Shown piece after piece: positions 7,184 through 13,183 of a stretch of 20,817 nt of DNA. Origin of the DNA: Deltaproteobacteria bacterium. Its GTDB lineage: Bacteria; Desulfobacterota; Binatia; DP-6. Within the stretch, counting starts at the first letter, position 1. Each line of letters opens with the position of its first letter. Below the pieces are notes generated by a model. It made no database searches. It was given only the letters and a program-made list of their open reading frames with translations, and was not told the DNA's origin. A program made the translations under genes and the position numbers. The stretch is taken from positions 5,971-26,787 of the forward strand of contig VBLD01000030.1 of the NCBI GenBank assembly GCA_005879205.1. Direction: 5' to 3'.

Positions 7184-8188
7184 ATGGCCACCGCTTTCCG
7201 CATGCGGCCGCCGGCAGGCAGGAGGCCGCGCGCCGCGAGCCCGAACCTGACGGCGCTGCTCGTGCTCGATGCGCTCCGCACCTGGGTCATCCCGGCGGCG
7301 GCGAGCACCGTCATCGTCGCCGCCGCAGCGCTCTCGATCACGGGGCTGGTCTCGGGCGGCGGTGCGCTCGCGGCCGCGATCGTCGCGGCCCTCGTGCTGC
7401 TCCTCTACATCGGCGAACGCCCCCTGCTCGCGCCCGACGCCCCCCGCCGCGACCAGCTCCTCGGAGCAGCCCTTGGCGTCGTGTGGCTCGCTGCCTGCTA
7501 CCTCCCCTTCTATACGCGGATCTTCCCCGGGGCGCCGCTGCTCGAAGGAGCCGAGATCAAGGCCGATGGCAGTGGGCTGCCGCTGCGCATCCCGGCGGCG
7601 GGGCATTCCAGGATCGATCTCGTGCTGGAGGGCAAGCTCCCGCCCAACCCGACCGGCGGGGCCGCACCCCCGGTACACTATCGGCTGGTGCTCCAGGGAC
7701 GGGACGTCCGCAGCGTCGTCGAGGGGCAGTTCGAGGACACCCTCAAGACCCAACGCCTCGGCCGCCGTGGCACCACCGTCGTGCATCAATCACACGACTC
7801 CGAGCTTCGGGTGCTCGCCAACCCGGGCAACACGGACCTCACCGTCACTCAGGTGACGCTCGAGCCGCCGACCGCGCCCGCCGTCATACTGTCCGCGTTC
7901 GCGCACCCGCTGCCCGGCTCCCTGATCCTCGGGCTCGCCGCCGCGGCACTGCTGGCGGCCGTCGCCGCCTTCGACCGGCTGGGCGCCGTCGCCGAGACCG
8001 ATGGCGCACTCACGCTCGCCACGGCCGCAGCGATCGGCGCCGCGGTCATCTTCTGGACGAGCAATGCCGTGCATCCCGACTTCCGCACCCTGGTTGGCTC
8101 GGCGATCTTCGGGGGCCCGGTGGGGTTCGCGGCCGGCGCCCTCCTGTGGTGGGTCGCCAAGAAGCTCATTGCCCGACCGACGCGCTGA
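7184..8188 (+). CDS. Six-helix membrane protein with a central extracytoplasmic domain, function unknown
   Basis: 334 residues, not recognised. Predicted membrane helices are at about 34-54, 57-77, 92-110, 244-264, 276-294 and 303-325. Between helices 3 and 4 lies a polar, beta-rich domain of roughly 130 residues (118-230) without cysteines, probably facing the periplasm. The ATG at 7184 has GAGGAG about ten bases upstream. The downstream flippase-like gene overlaps this gene's end, and mlaE/F/D follow, so a role in membrane-lipid handling is a reasonable inference from context only. A weak promoter-like pair (TTGCCC at 7142, TAGAGA at 7165) precedes it. Confidence 0.75.
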   Translation: MATAFRMRPPAGRRPRAASPNLTALLVLDALRTWVIPAAASTVIVAAAALSITGLVSGGGALAAAIVAALVLLLYIGERPLLAPDAPRRDQLLGAALGVVWLAACYLPFYTRIFPGAPLLEGAEIKADGSGLPLRIPAAGHSRIDLVLEGKLPPNPTGGAAPPVHYRLVLQGRDVRSVVEGQFEDTLKTQRLGRRGTTVVHQSHDSELRVLANPGNTDLTVTQVTLEPPTAPAVILSAFAHPLPGSLILGLAAAALLAAVAAFDRLGAVAETDGALTLATAAAIGAAVIFWTSNAVHPDFRTLVGSAIFGGPVGFAAGALLWWVAKKLIARPTR

Positions 8189-9248
8189 GGCGGGCGGCCT
8201 ACGCCGCCGGCTCTTCATCCTGGCGACGCTGGCGGTCGGATTCAGCCTACTGGTCCTCCTCGTCGTGCTCTCCGACGGCCGCGAGCTCCTTCGCACCGCA
8301 GCGAGCGTCGACCCCGCGCTGCTGGCGCTGCCGGTCGGGTTGACGATCCTCTCGTACGCCGCCATGTCGCGCTCCTACCAGGGCATCGCCGAGGCAGCGG
8401 GCTGCCGGCTCGGCTTCGGCGAGTGGCTGCGCATCACCTTCGTGTCGAACACCGTCAACTACCTGGTGACCAGCGCCGGGCTCTCGGGCTTCGCCGTACG
8501 CATGTACCTGCTCTCGCAGCGCGGCATTCCTTCCGGGCGTGCCGTGCTCATCTCGCTCGTCCAGACCTTCCTCACCAACTTCACGCTGCTCATCTTCATC
8601 GCGATCGGGTTCGCCACCCTCGTGCTGCGCCATCATCTCGAGCCCGCGGCGCTGGGTGCCGCCAGTACGGCCGTGGCGGTGTTCGTCGGTATGCTCGCCT
8701 ACGGCATCGTGCTGATCTATCATCGGCGGCTCCGCCGCCGCACGCTGCTGTTCTTGGCCGACGCCGCGCATCGGGTTCTGCGCCGCGTGGTGCCCCGCTG
8801 GACGCCCCGCCGCGTCGGGCTCTGGCGCTTCCAGCACAATCTCAACGAAGGGCTCGAGTTCCTCTTCGCGCGCAAAGACCGGATGCTCGGTCCGGCGGGG
8901 TGGATCACCATCGACTGGGCGCTCACCATCACGATTCTCTGGAGCGCCTTCCGCTCGGTGCACTACCCGATCGCCCCCGGGCTCGTCGTGATCGGCTTCG
9001 CCGTCGGCATCCTCTTCTCGCTGGTCTCCCTCGTGCCCGGCGGGCTCGGTGTCATGGAGGGCTCGATGACCGCCGTGTTCGTGAGCCTTTCGGTTCCGCT
9101 CGAGCCGGCCATCGTGGCGGTGCTCATCTTCCGCCTCGCTTATTACGTGATCCCGTTGCTGGTGAGCGTCGTGCTCTTCCACGGCGTGATGCTGCAGGCC
9201 GCACGCGGCGTTGCCAGCTCGGCGCGCCCGATCTCCTCGCGCGTTTGA
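8169..9248 (+). CDS. Lysylphosphatidylglycerol-synthase-type (UPF0104) flippase-like membrane protein
   Basis: About 359 residues with roughly eight membrane helices and the family hallmark VPGGLGVMEGSM near residue 290, followed by an AYY-IPLL helix. It corresponds to the membrane part of MprF-like proteins and of stand-alone UPF0104/YbhN-like proteins, which are proposed lipid or polyprenyl-linked substrate flippases; the soluble aminoacyl-transfer domain of MprF is absent. The start is uncertain. A TTG at 8169, overlapping the previous gene by 20 bases, keeps the first helix, while the first in-frame ATG (about 8365) would remove it. Its stop codon overlaps the predicted mlaE -35 box. Family call firm; substrate unknown. 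Confidence 0.85.
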   Translation: MPDRRAEAGGLRRRLFILATLAVGFSLLVLLVVLSDGRELLRTAASVDPALLALPVGLTILSYAAMSRSYQGIAEAAGCRLGFGEWLRITFVSNTVNYLVTSAGLSGFAVRMYLLSQRGIPSGRAVLISLVQTFLTNFTLLIFIAIGFATLVLRHHLEPAALGAASTAVAVFVGMLAYGIVLIYHRRLRRRTLLFLADAAHRVLRRVVPRWTPRRVGLWRFQHNLNEGLEFLFARKDRMLGPAGWITIDWALTITILWSAFRSVHYPIAPGLVVIGFAVGILFSLVSLVPGGLGVMEGSMTAVFVSLSVPLEPAIVAVLIFRLAYYVIPLLVSVVLFHGVMLQAARGVASSARPISSRV

Positions 9249-9271
9249 CAGATTTCGACCCCGCCGATACT
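9245..9271 (+). promoter_or_regulatory. Predicted promoter of mlaE-mlaF-mlaD, near-leaderless
   Basis: A perfect TTGACA (9245-9250) overlaps the stop of the flippase-like gene. GATACT (9266-9271) follows after a short 15-base spacer, 11 bases before the mlaE ATG. The spacer is shorter than ideal, but the -10-to-start distance matches other promoters of the window. Confidence 0.45.
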
Positions 9272-9282
9272 GGTCTGACCCG

Positions 9283-10092
9283 ATGATCGGCGCGGAAGCG
9301 GCGCGCACCCCAGGTCCCGGCCAGCGAGCGGCGCTGGCGTTTCCCGGCGTGCAGGCCTTCCTCGAAGGCCTCGGCGAGATGGCGCTCCTCAGTCGCGACG
9401 CGCTCCGCCAGCTCCTCGCGCGGCCGCCGGAATGGCGCCTCGTGGTCGAGCAGCTGGACCAGGTGGGCTGGCGATCGCTGTCGATCGTGAACCTGACGGC
9501 GCTCTTCACCGGAATGGTGCTCGCGCTACAGCTTGGCAACTATCTCGCCCGTTTCGGGGCGAAGATGTTCGTCTCGCGCATCGTCGGTATGTCGCTCGTC
9601 CGGGAGATGGGCCCCGTCCTGACCGCGCTGATGATCGGCGGCCGGGTCGGGGCGGGGATCACCGCGGAGCTCGGCTCGATGGCCGTCACCGAGCAGATCG
9701 ACGCCGTTCGCGCGCTCGGCGCGAGCCCGATCCGCAACCTCGTCCTGCCTCGCATGGTCGCCATCCTCGTGATGCTGCCGGTGCTCACCGTCGTCGGCGA
9801 TCTGATCGGGGTGCTCGGCGGTCTCTTGATCAGCGTGACCGAGCTTCGCGTCGGGGGCGACTTCTACCTGAACTCGCTCATCCAGGTGCTGCTCCTCGGC
9901 GACGTCGCCTCGGGGGTCGGGAAGTCGTTCTTCTTCGCGTACTTCATCGGCATCATCGCCTGCCGGAACGGACTCGGCACCACGGGCGGTGCCGATGGCG
10001 TCGGCCGCGCCACGACGGCAACCGTGGTCGCCGCCTCGATCACGGTGCTCGTCTCCGACTTCTTCCTGACCAAGCTCTTCCTCCTCACGTGA
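9283..10092 (+). CDS. mlaE: MlaE-family ABC lipid transporter permease
   Basis: Inner-membrane permease of a Mla/MCE-type phospholipid transporter acting with the MlaF ATPase and MlaD substrate-binding protein. 269 residues, with a short amphipathic N-terminus and about five membrane helices. Family motifs include LVREMGPVLTALMIGGRVGAG, ELGSMAVTEQIDA and RNLVLPRMVA; the E-Q-I-D-A segment is the MlaE signature. The ATG at 9283 fits the usual length and lies 11 bases after a predicted -10 box. The stop overlaps the GTG of mlaF by four bases. No STAS protein (MlaB) or periplasmic shuttle (MlaC) follows in this locus. Confidence 0.95.
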   Translation: MIGAEAARTPGPGQRAALAFPGVQAFLEGLGEMALLSRDALRQLLARPPEWRLVVEQLDQVGWRSLSIVNLTALFTGMVLALQLGNYLARFGAKMFVSRIVGMSLVREMGPVLTALMIGGRVGAGITAELGSMAVTEQIDAVRALGASPIRNLVLPRMVAILVMLPVLTVVGDLIGVLGGLLISVTELRVGGDFYLNSLIQVLLLGDVASGVGKSFFFAYFIGIIACRNGLGTTGGADGVGRATTATVVAASITVLVSDFFLTKLFLLT

Positions 10093-10826
10093 CCGCCGCC
10101 CCCTACATCCGCTGCGTGGGGCTCGAGAAGACCTTCGGCGGCAAGCGGGTGCTGCGCGGCCTCTCGCTCGACGTGCATGCCGGCGAGACGCTCGTCATCC
10201 TCGGCGGCAGCGGCTCGGGCAAGAGCGTGCTCCTCAAGCACATGAACGCGCTGCTCAGGCCCGACGCCGGCACGGTCGAGGTCGACGGTCAGGTGGTCGA
10301 CGCGCTCGGCGAGGACGCGCTCCGGCCGGTCCGACGCAAGGTCGGCATGTTGTTCCAGCAGGGCGCGCTCTTCGACTCGCTCAGCGTCGGAGAGAACGTC
10401 GCCTATCCACTGCGCGAGCACCACCTGCTGCCGCGCGCCGCGATCCCCGGCCGGGTGCGGGAAGCGCTCGCCATGGTCGATCTCGCGGGCACCGAGCCCC
10501 TGATGCCGGCCGAGCTCTCCGGCGGCATGCGCAAGCGCGCCGCCCTGGCCCGGGCCCTCGTCCTCGAGCCGCGGGCCCTCCTTTACGACGAGCCGACGAC
10601 CGGGCTCGACCCGGTGGTGGGCGCCAAGATCAACCACCTGATTCGCGACGTGCAACGCCGGCTCGGCCTCACCTCGGTCGTCGTCACGCACGACCTCGCG
10701 AGCGCGTTCTTCGTCGCGGACCGTATCGCGTTCCTCTACGAGGGCACGATCCGCTTCACGGGCACGCCCGAGGAGGCGCGCGCCGCGCGCGACCCCCTGC
10801 TGCACGAGTTCCTGACCGCCGCATGA
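10089..10826 (+). CDS. mlaF: MlaF-family ABC transporter ATP-binding protein
   Basis: 245 residues from a GTG that overlaps the mlaE stop (GTGA). ATPase that powers the MlaE permease from the cytoplasmic face. Walker A is GGSGSGKS (39-46), the Q-loop is FQQGALFDSL, the signature is LSGGMRKRAALARAL, Walker B is LLYDEPTTGLDP, and the H-loop is VTHD. The phrase LSGGMRKR and the GALFDSLSV Q-loop are typical of MlaF/Mkl rather than of amino-acid or drug exporters. Overlap with mlaE and the 13-base gap to mlaD indicate one operon. Confidence 0.96.
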   Translation: MTAAPYIRCVGLEKTFGGKRVLRGLSLDVHAGETLVILGGSGSGKSVLLKHMNALLRPDAGTVEVDGQVVDALGEDALRPVRRKVGMLFQQGALFDSLSVGENVAYPLREHHLLPRAAIPGRVREALAMVDLAGTEPLMPAELSGGMRKRAALARALVLEPRALLYDEPTTGLDPVVGAKINHLIRDVQRRLGLTSVVVTHDLASAFFVADRIAFLYEGTIRFTGTPEEARAARDPLLHEFLTAA

Positions 10827-10839
10827 GGGCACGCGGTCG

Positions 10840-11910
10840 ATGAGCACGCCGACGCCGGGCGCCCAGACCGCCAGGGTCGGGTTCCTCGTCTTCGTGGCAC
10901 TCACCATCCTGGTGGCGACGGTCATGTCGCTCGGAGGCGAGCAGAAGTTCTGGGAGCGCAAGATCCAGTACGAGGTGCATTTCGCGCGCACGAACGGCCT
11001 CCAGGTCGGTGCACCGGTGAGCCTGACCGGCGTGACGATCGGCTCGGTGGCGGAGATGCGATTCCCGCCCGACCCGACGGCCAGCTACATCCAGGTGCTG
11101 GTCAACGTGGTCGGCGAGGCGGCGCCCCGTATCCGCGACAACAGCGTCGCCACCATCCGCACCTTCGGGCTGCTCGGCGACCGCTACATCGAGCTCTCCG
11201 CCGGCTCCCCCGACGCATCGTCCCTGCCTCCCGGCGGCCTGATCTCGTCGATCGACCCCGTCGACTACGAGGCGGTCCTCGGGCAGAGCGGCGACATCGT
11301 GACCAACGTCGTCGAGGTGACCGCGTCGCTCCGGGTCGTTCTCCAGTCGATCGAGCGCGGCGAGGGGCTCCTCGGCGCAATGGTACGGAACCGCGAGCTC
11401 GGCGAGTCGACGCTCGTCGACCTCCAGCGCACGATGGCGAACGTGCAGGACACGACCCGCTCGCTCGAGGAGATTCTCCAGCGCCTGAACCGGGGTGAGG
11501 GCGTCCTCGGGCGCCTCACGCGCAACACGCGAGAGGTCGACGAGCTCTTCACCCGCGTCACCCGCGCCGCGAAGTCGCTCGACCAGCTGACCGACCGGCT
11601 GAATCGCGGCCGCGGCACGGTCGGCAAGCTGGTCGACGACGAGGCGTATGCCACCCGCGTGCTCGGCAACCTCGACGCGGCGCTCCGGGACCTCAAAGAC
11701 GTCGCGGACAAGCTCGACCGCGGCGAGGGGACCCTGGGCAAGCTCGTGAACGACCCTTCCCTGTACCATGAGGCGAAGGCGCTGGTCGGCAGCGCCCGCC
11801 GCAGCTGGCTGCTGGGCGTCTACAAGGGTGTTTCGGGACTCTGGCCGTTCGGTGGTGGCGGCACCGAGGCTCCGCCGGATCAGCCGATCGGGAAACCCGC
11901 CGCGCCGTGA
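10840..11910 (+). CDS. mlaD: MlaD/MCE-family lipid-binding protein with a repeat-bearing C-terminal region
   Basis: 356 residues. One N-terminal membrane anchor (about 13-32), then a single MCE domain (about 40-125, with TNGLQVGAPVSLTGVTIGSV and TFGLLGDRYIEL), which forms the lipid-conducting ring in the periplasm. The remainder is mostly helical and contains four copies of an RGxGxxG element at 173-179, 218-224, 256-262 and 294-300 (spacing 45, 38, 38), each after a helical stretch. The last 40 residues are Gly/Pro-rich. It is much longer than the roughly 180 residues of the E. coli protein; extended helical tails are known in MCE proteins that bridge the periplasm. Last gene of the mlaEFD operon. 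Confidence 0.93.
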   Translation: MSTPTPGAQTARVGFLVFVALTILVATVMSLGGEQKFWERKIQYEVHFARTNGLQVGAPVSLTGVTIGSVAEMRFPPDPTASYIQVLVNVVGEAAPRIRDNSVATIRTFGLLGDRYIELSAGSPDASSLPPGGLISSIDPVDYEAVLGQSGDIVTNVVEVTASLRVVLQSIERGEGLLGAMVRNRELGESTLVDLQRTMANVQDTTRSLEEILQRLNRGEGVLGRLTRNTREVDELFTRVTRAAKSLDQLTDRLNRGRGTVGKLVDDEAYATRVLGNLDAALRDLKDVADKLDRGEGTLGKLVNDPSLYHEAKALVGSARRSWLLGVYKGVSGLWPFGGGGTEAPPDQPIGKPAAP

Positions 11911-11929
11911 GCGCCGGCGCGGCGCGCGC

Positions 11930-11957
11930 TTGCGTTTCTTCCGTCGCCGCGTAGCAT
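11930..11957 (+). promoter_or_regulatory. Predicted promoter of the DUF3426 gene, near-leaderless
   Basis: TTGCGT (11930-11935), a 16-base spacer and TAGCAT (11952-11957), ending 11 bases before the ATG at 11969. No Shine-Dalgarno sequence lies in the short predicted leader. Confidence 0.5.
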
Positions 11958-11968
11958 GCCGGCCGCTC

Positions 11969-13105
11969 ATGACCGTCTCGTGCCCGCGCTGCGGGACGCG
12001 GTACCGGCTGCCACCGCGGTCGAAGCTCGGGGCCGACCCGACCTACCGGTGCGTCCGATGCCGACACGTCTTCGAAGCCAACGCCGCGGCCGAGGCACCG
12101 GTGCTCGGCGACGAGCCGGAACCCGATGACGATGACGACACCTTCACCTTCGACGTCGCACCCGAACGGACCGAGGCGCCCGAGCCCGACGACACGCCGG
12201 TGCCGGCCGCCCGCGCGGCCGACGACCGCCCGCCGCCGGTGAAGAGTCCCGCACGCTTCGCCGTCCGGACGGTGGTCGGGGTGACCCTGCTCTACGCGCT
12301 GCTCTCCGTCTACCTGCACACCCATCCCGACGCCGTCCGCGGTGTCCTCGGCGACCTGCCGATCATCGGAACGTCGCTCGCCGAGAAGCGGCTCGACCCC
12401 TCGAGCATCCAGCTCGTCAACGTGCACGGCGAGTACCAGCGCGTGAAAGGCGATCGCCTGGTCTTCGTCATCTCGGGCACGGCGATCAACAATGCGCCCG
12501 TCGCCGTGCGCGGCATCCAGGTGGAGGGGCGGATCAGCGCCGGGGAGGAGCAGCGCCAGGTCGCCTTCTGCGGCGCCGCGCCGCGCGACGTCCGCGATCT
12601 CTCAGTACGCGAGATCGCGCTGCTGCAGACGCTCGAGCCGCCCAAGGACTGGACGGTCGCGCCCGGCGAGCAGACGACCTTCCTCGTCGTCTTCGTCGGG
12701 CCGCCACCCAACCTGCGCGAGTTCGCCGCCGAGGTGGTGGCGGTACAGGGCCAGGCGAGACGCCGCAGCCAGCAAACCGGGCGGCGACCCCGCCGCCCCC
12801 GCGCGCGCCTGCAGCTTCGGCGCGGCGCGACGGCTTCGAGCCCAGCATGGGGCGAGGACCGGAATCGCCCCGGACCCCCCGCCAGCGACCTAAGCCTCTC
12901 GCTTCGCCTTGGCGTCGGGCTCGGACTTCTCGGGCGTGACGTCGATCTCGGGCGGCTCGCGCAGCCCCTTCTTGAAGGCCTGGACGCCCTTGCCGAGACT
13001 GCCCATCACCTCGGGCAGCCGTCCCGCCCCGAACATCACCAGGACGATGACGAGCACGACGAGGAGCTCGCCGATACCCATTCCAAACATGTCAAAGGAT
13101 CATAG
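11969..13105 (+). CDS. MJ0042 zinc-ribbon / DUF3426 membrane protein, doubtful C-terminal extension
   Basis: The N-terminus is an MJ0042-type zinc ribbon (C5-x2-C8 and C28-x2-C31). An acidic, proline-rich linker, one membrane helix (about 95-114) and a DUF3426 beta domain (about 140-262) follow. Such proteins are common in delta-type proteobacteria; their role is not established. The recognisable domain ends near base 12755, but the frame stays open for another 350 bases and runs antisense through all of tatA, ending in a His/Asp-rich, unnatural tail (378 residues total). The frame shifted by one base gives a plausible Ala-rich tail ending at a TAA at 12891-12893. A single-base indel near 12755 is therefore possible. 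The gene is confident; its true end is not. Confidence 0.78.
   Translation: MTVSCPRCGTRYRLPPRSKLGADPTYRCVRCRHVFEANAAAEAPVLGDEPEPDDDDDTFTFDVAPERTEAPEPDDTPVPAARAADDRPPPVKSPARFAVRTVVGVTLLYALLSVYLHTHPDAVRGVLGDLPIIGTSLAEKRLDPSSIQLVNVHGEYQRVKGDRLVFVISGTAINNAPVAVRGIQVEGRISAGEEQRQVAFCGAAPRDVRDLSVREIALLQTLEPPKDWTVAPGEQTTFLVVFVGPPPNLREFAAEVVAVQGQARRRSQQTGRRPRRPRARLQLRRGATASSPAWGEDRNRPGPPASDLSLSLRLGVGLGLLGRDVDLGRLAQPLLEGLDALAETAHHLGQPSRPEHHQDDDEHDEELADTHSKHVKGS
12890..13090 (-). CDS. tatA: Sec-independent translocase protein TatA/TatE family
   Basis: 66 residues. A short N-terminal membrane helix after MFGMGIGELLVVL, the hinge and amphipathic helix with FGAGRLPEVMGSLGKG and FKKGL, and a charged, lysine/glutamate-rich tail are the standard TatA layout. 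It forms the pore-like assembly that exports folded proteins through the Tat pathway. It is transcribed towards the zinc-ribbon/DUF3426 gene and divergently from the radical SAM gene. TatB and TatC are not nearby, so this is an orphan copy, as is common in delta-type proteobacteria. The predicted -10 box ends only eight bases before the ATG. Confidence 0.95.
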   Translation of the reverse strand: MFGMGIGELLVVLVIVLVMFGAGRLPEVMGSLGKGVQAFKKGLREPPEIDVTPEKSEPDAKAKREA

Positions 13106-13127
13106 GGGAGCATCCCGGGCAGGGCAA
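13099..13127 (-). promoter_or_regulatory. Predicted promoter of tatA, leaderless
   Basis: On the minus strand TTGCCC (13127-13122), a 17-base spacer and TATGAT (13104-13099, five of six consensus bases). The ATG follows eight bases later, so the transcript should begin at or within two bases of the start codon. Confidence 0.65.
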
Positions 13128-13142
13128 GCCACCGAACACCGT

Positions 13143-13171
13143 TTGCGCCGGCGGGGGCCCCTTCCTATACT
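13143..13171 (+). promoter_or_regulatory. Predicted promoter of the radical SAM-rng pair, near-leaderless
   Basis: TTGCGC (13143-13148), a 17-base spacer and TATACT (13166-13171, five of six consensus bases). The ATG at 13184 follows after 12 bases. It lies back to back with the tatA promoter; the two -35 boxes are only 15 bases apart, so the polymerases could interfere. Confidence 0.65.
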
Positions 13172-13183
13172 TTGCCGCCCCTC

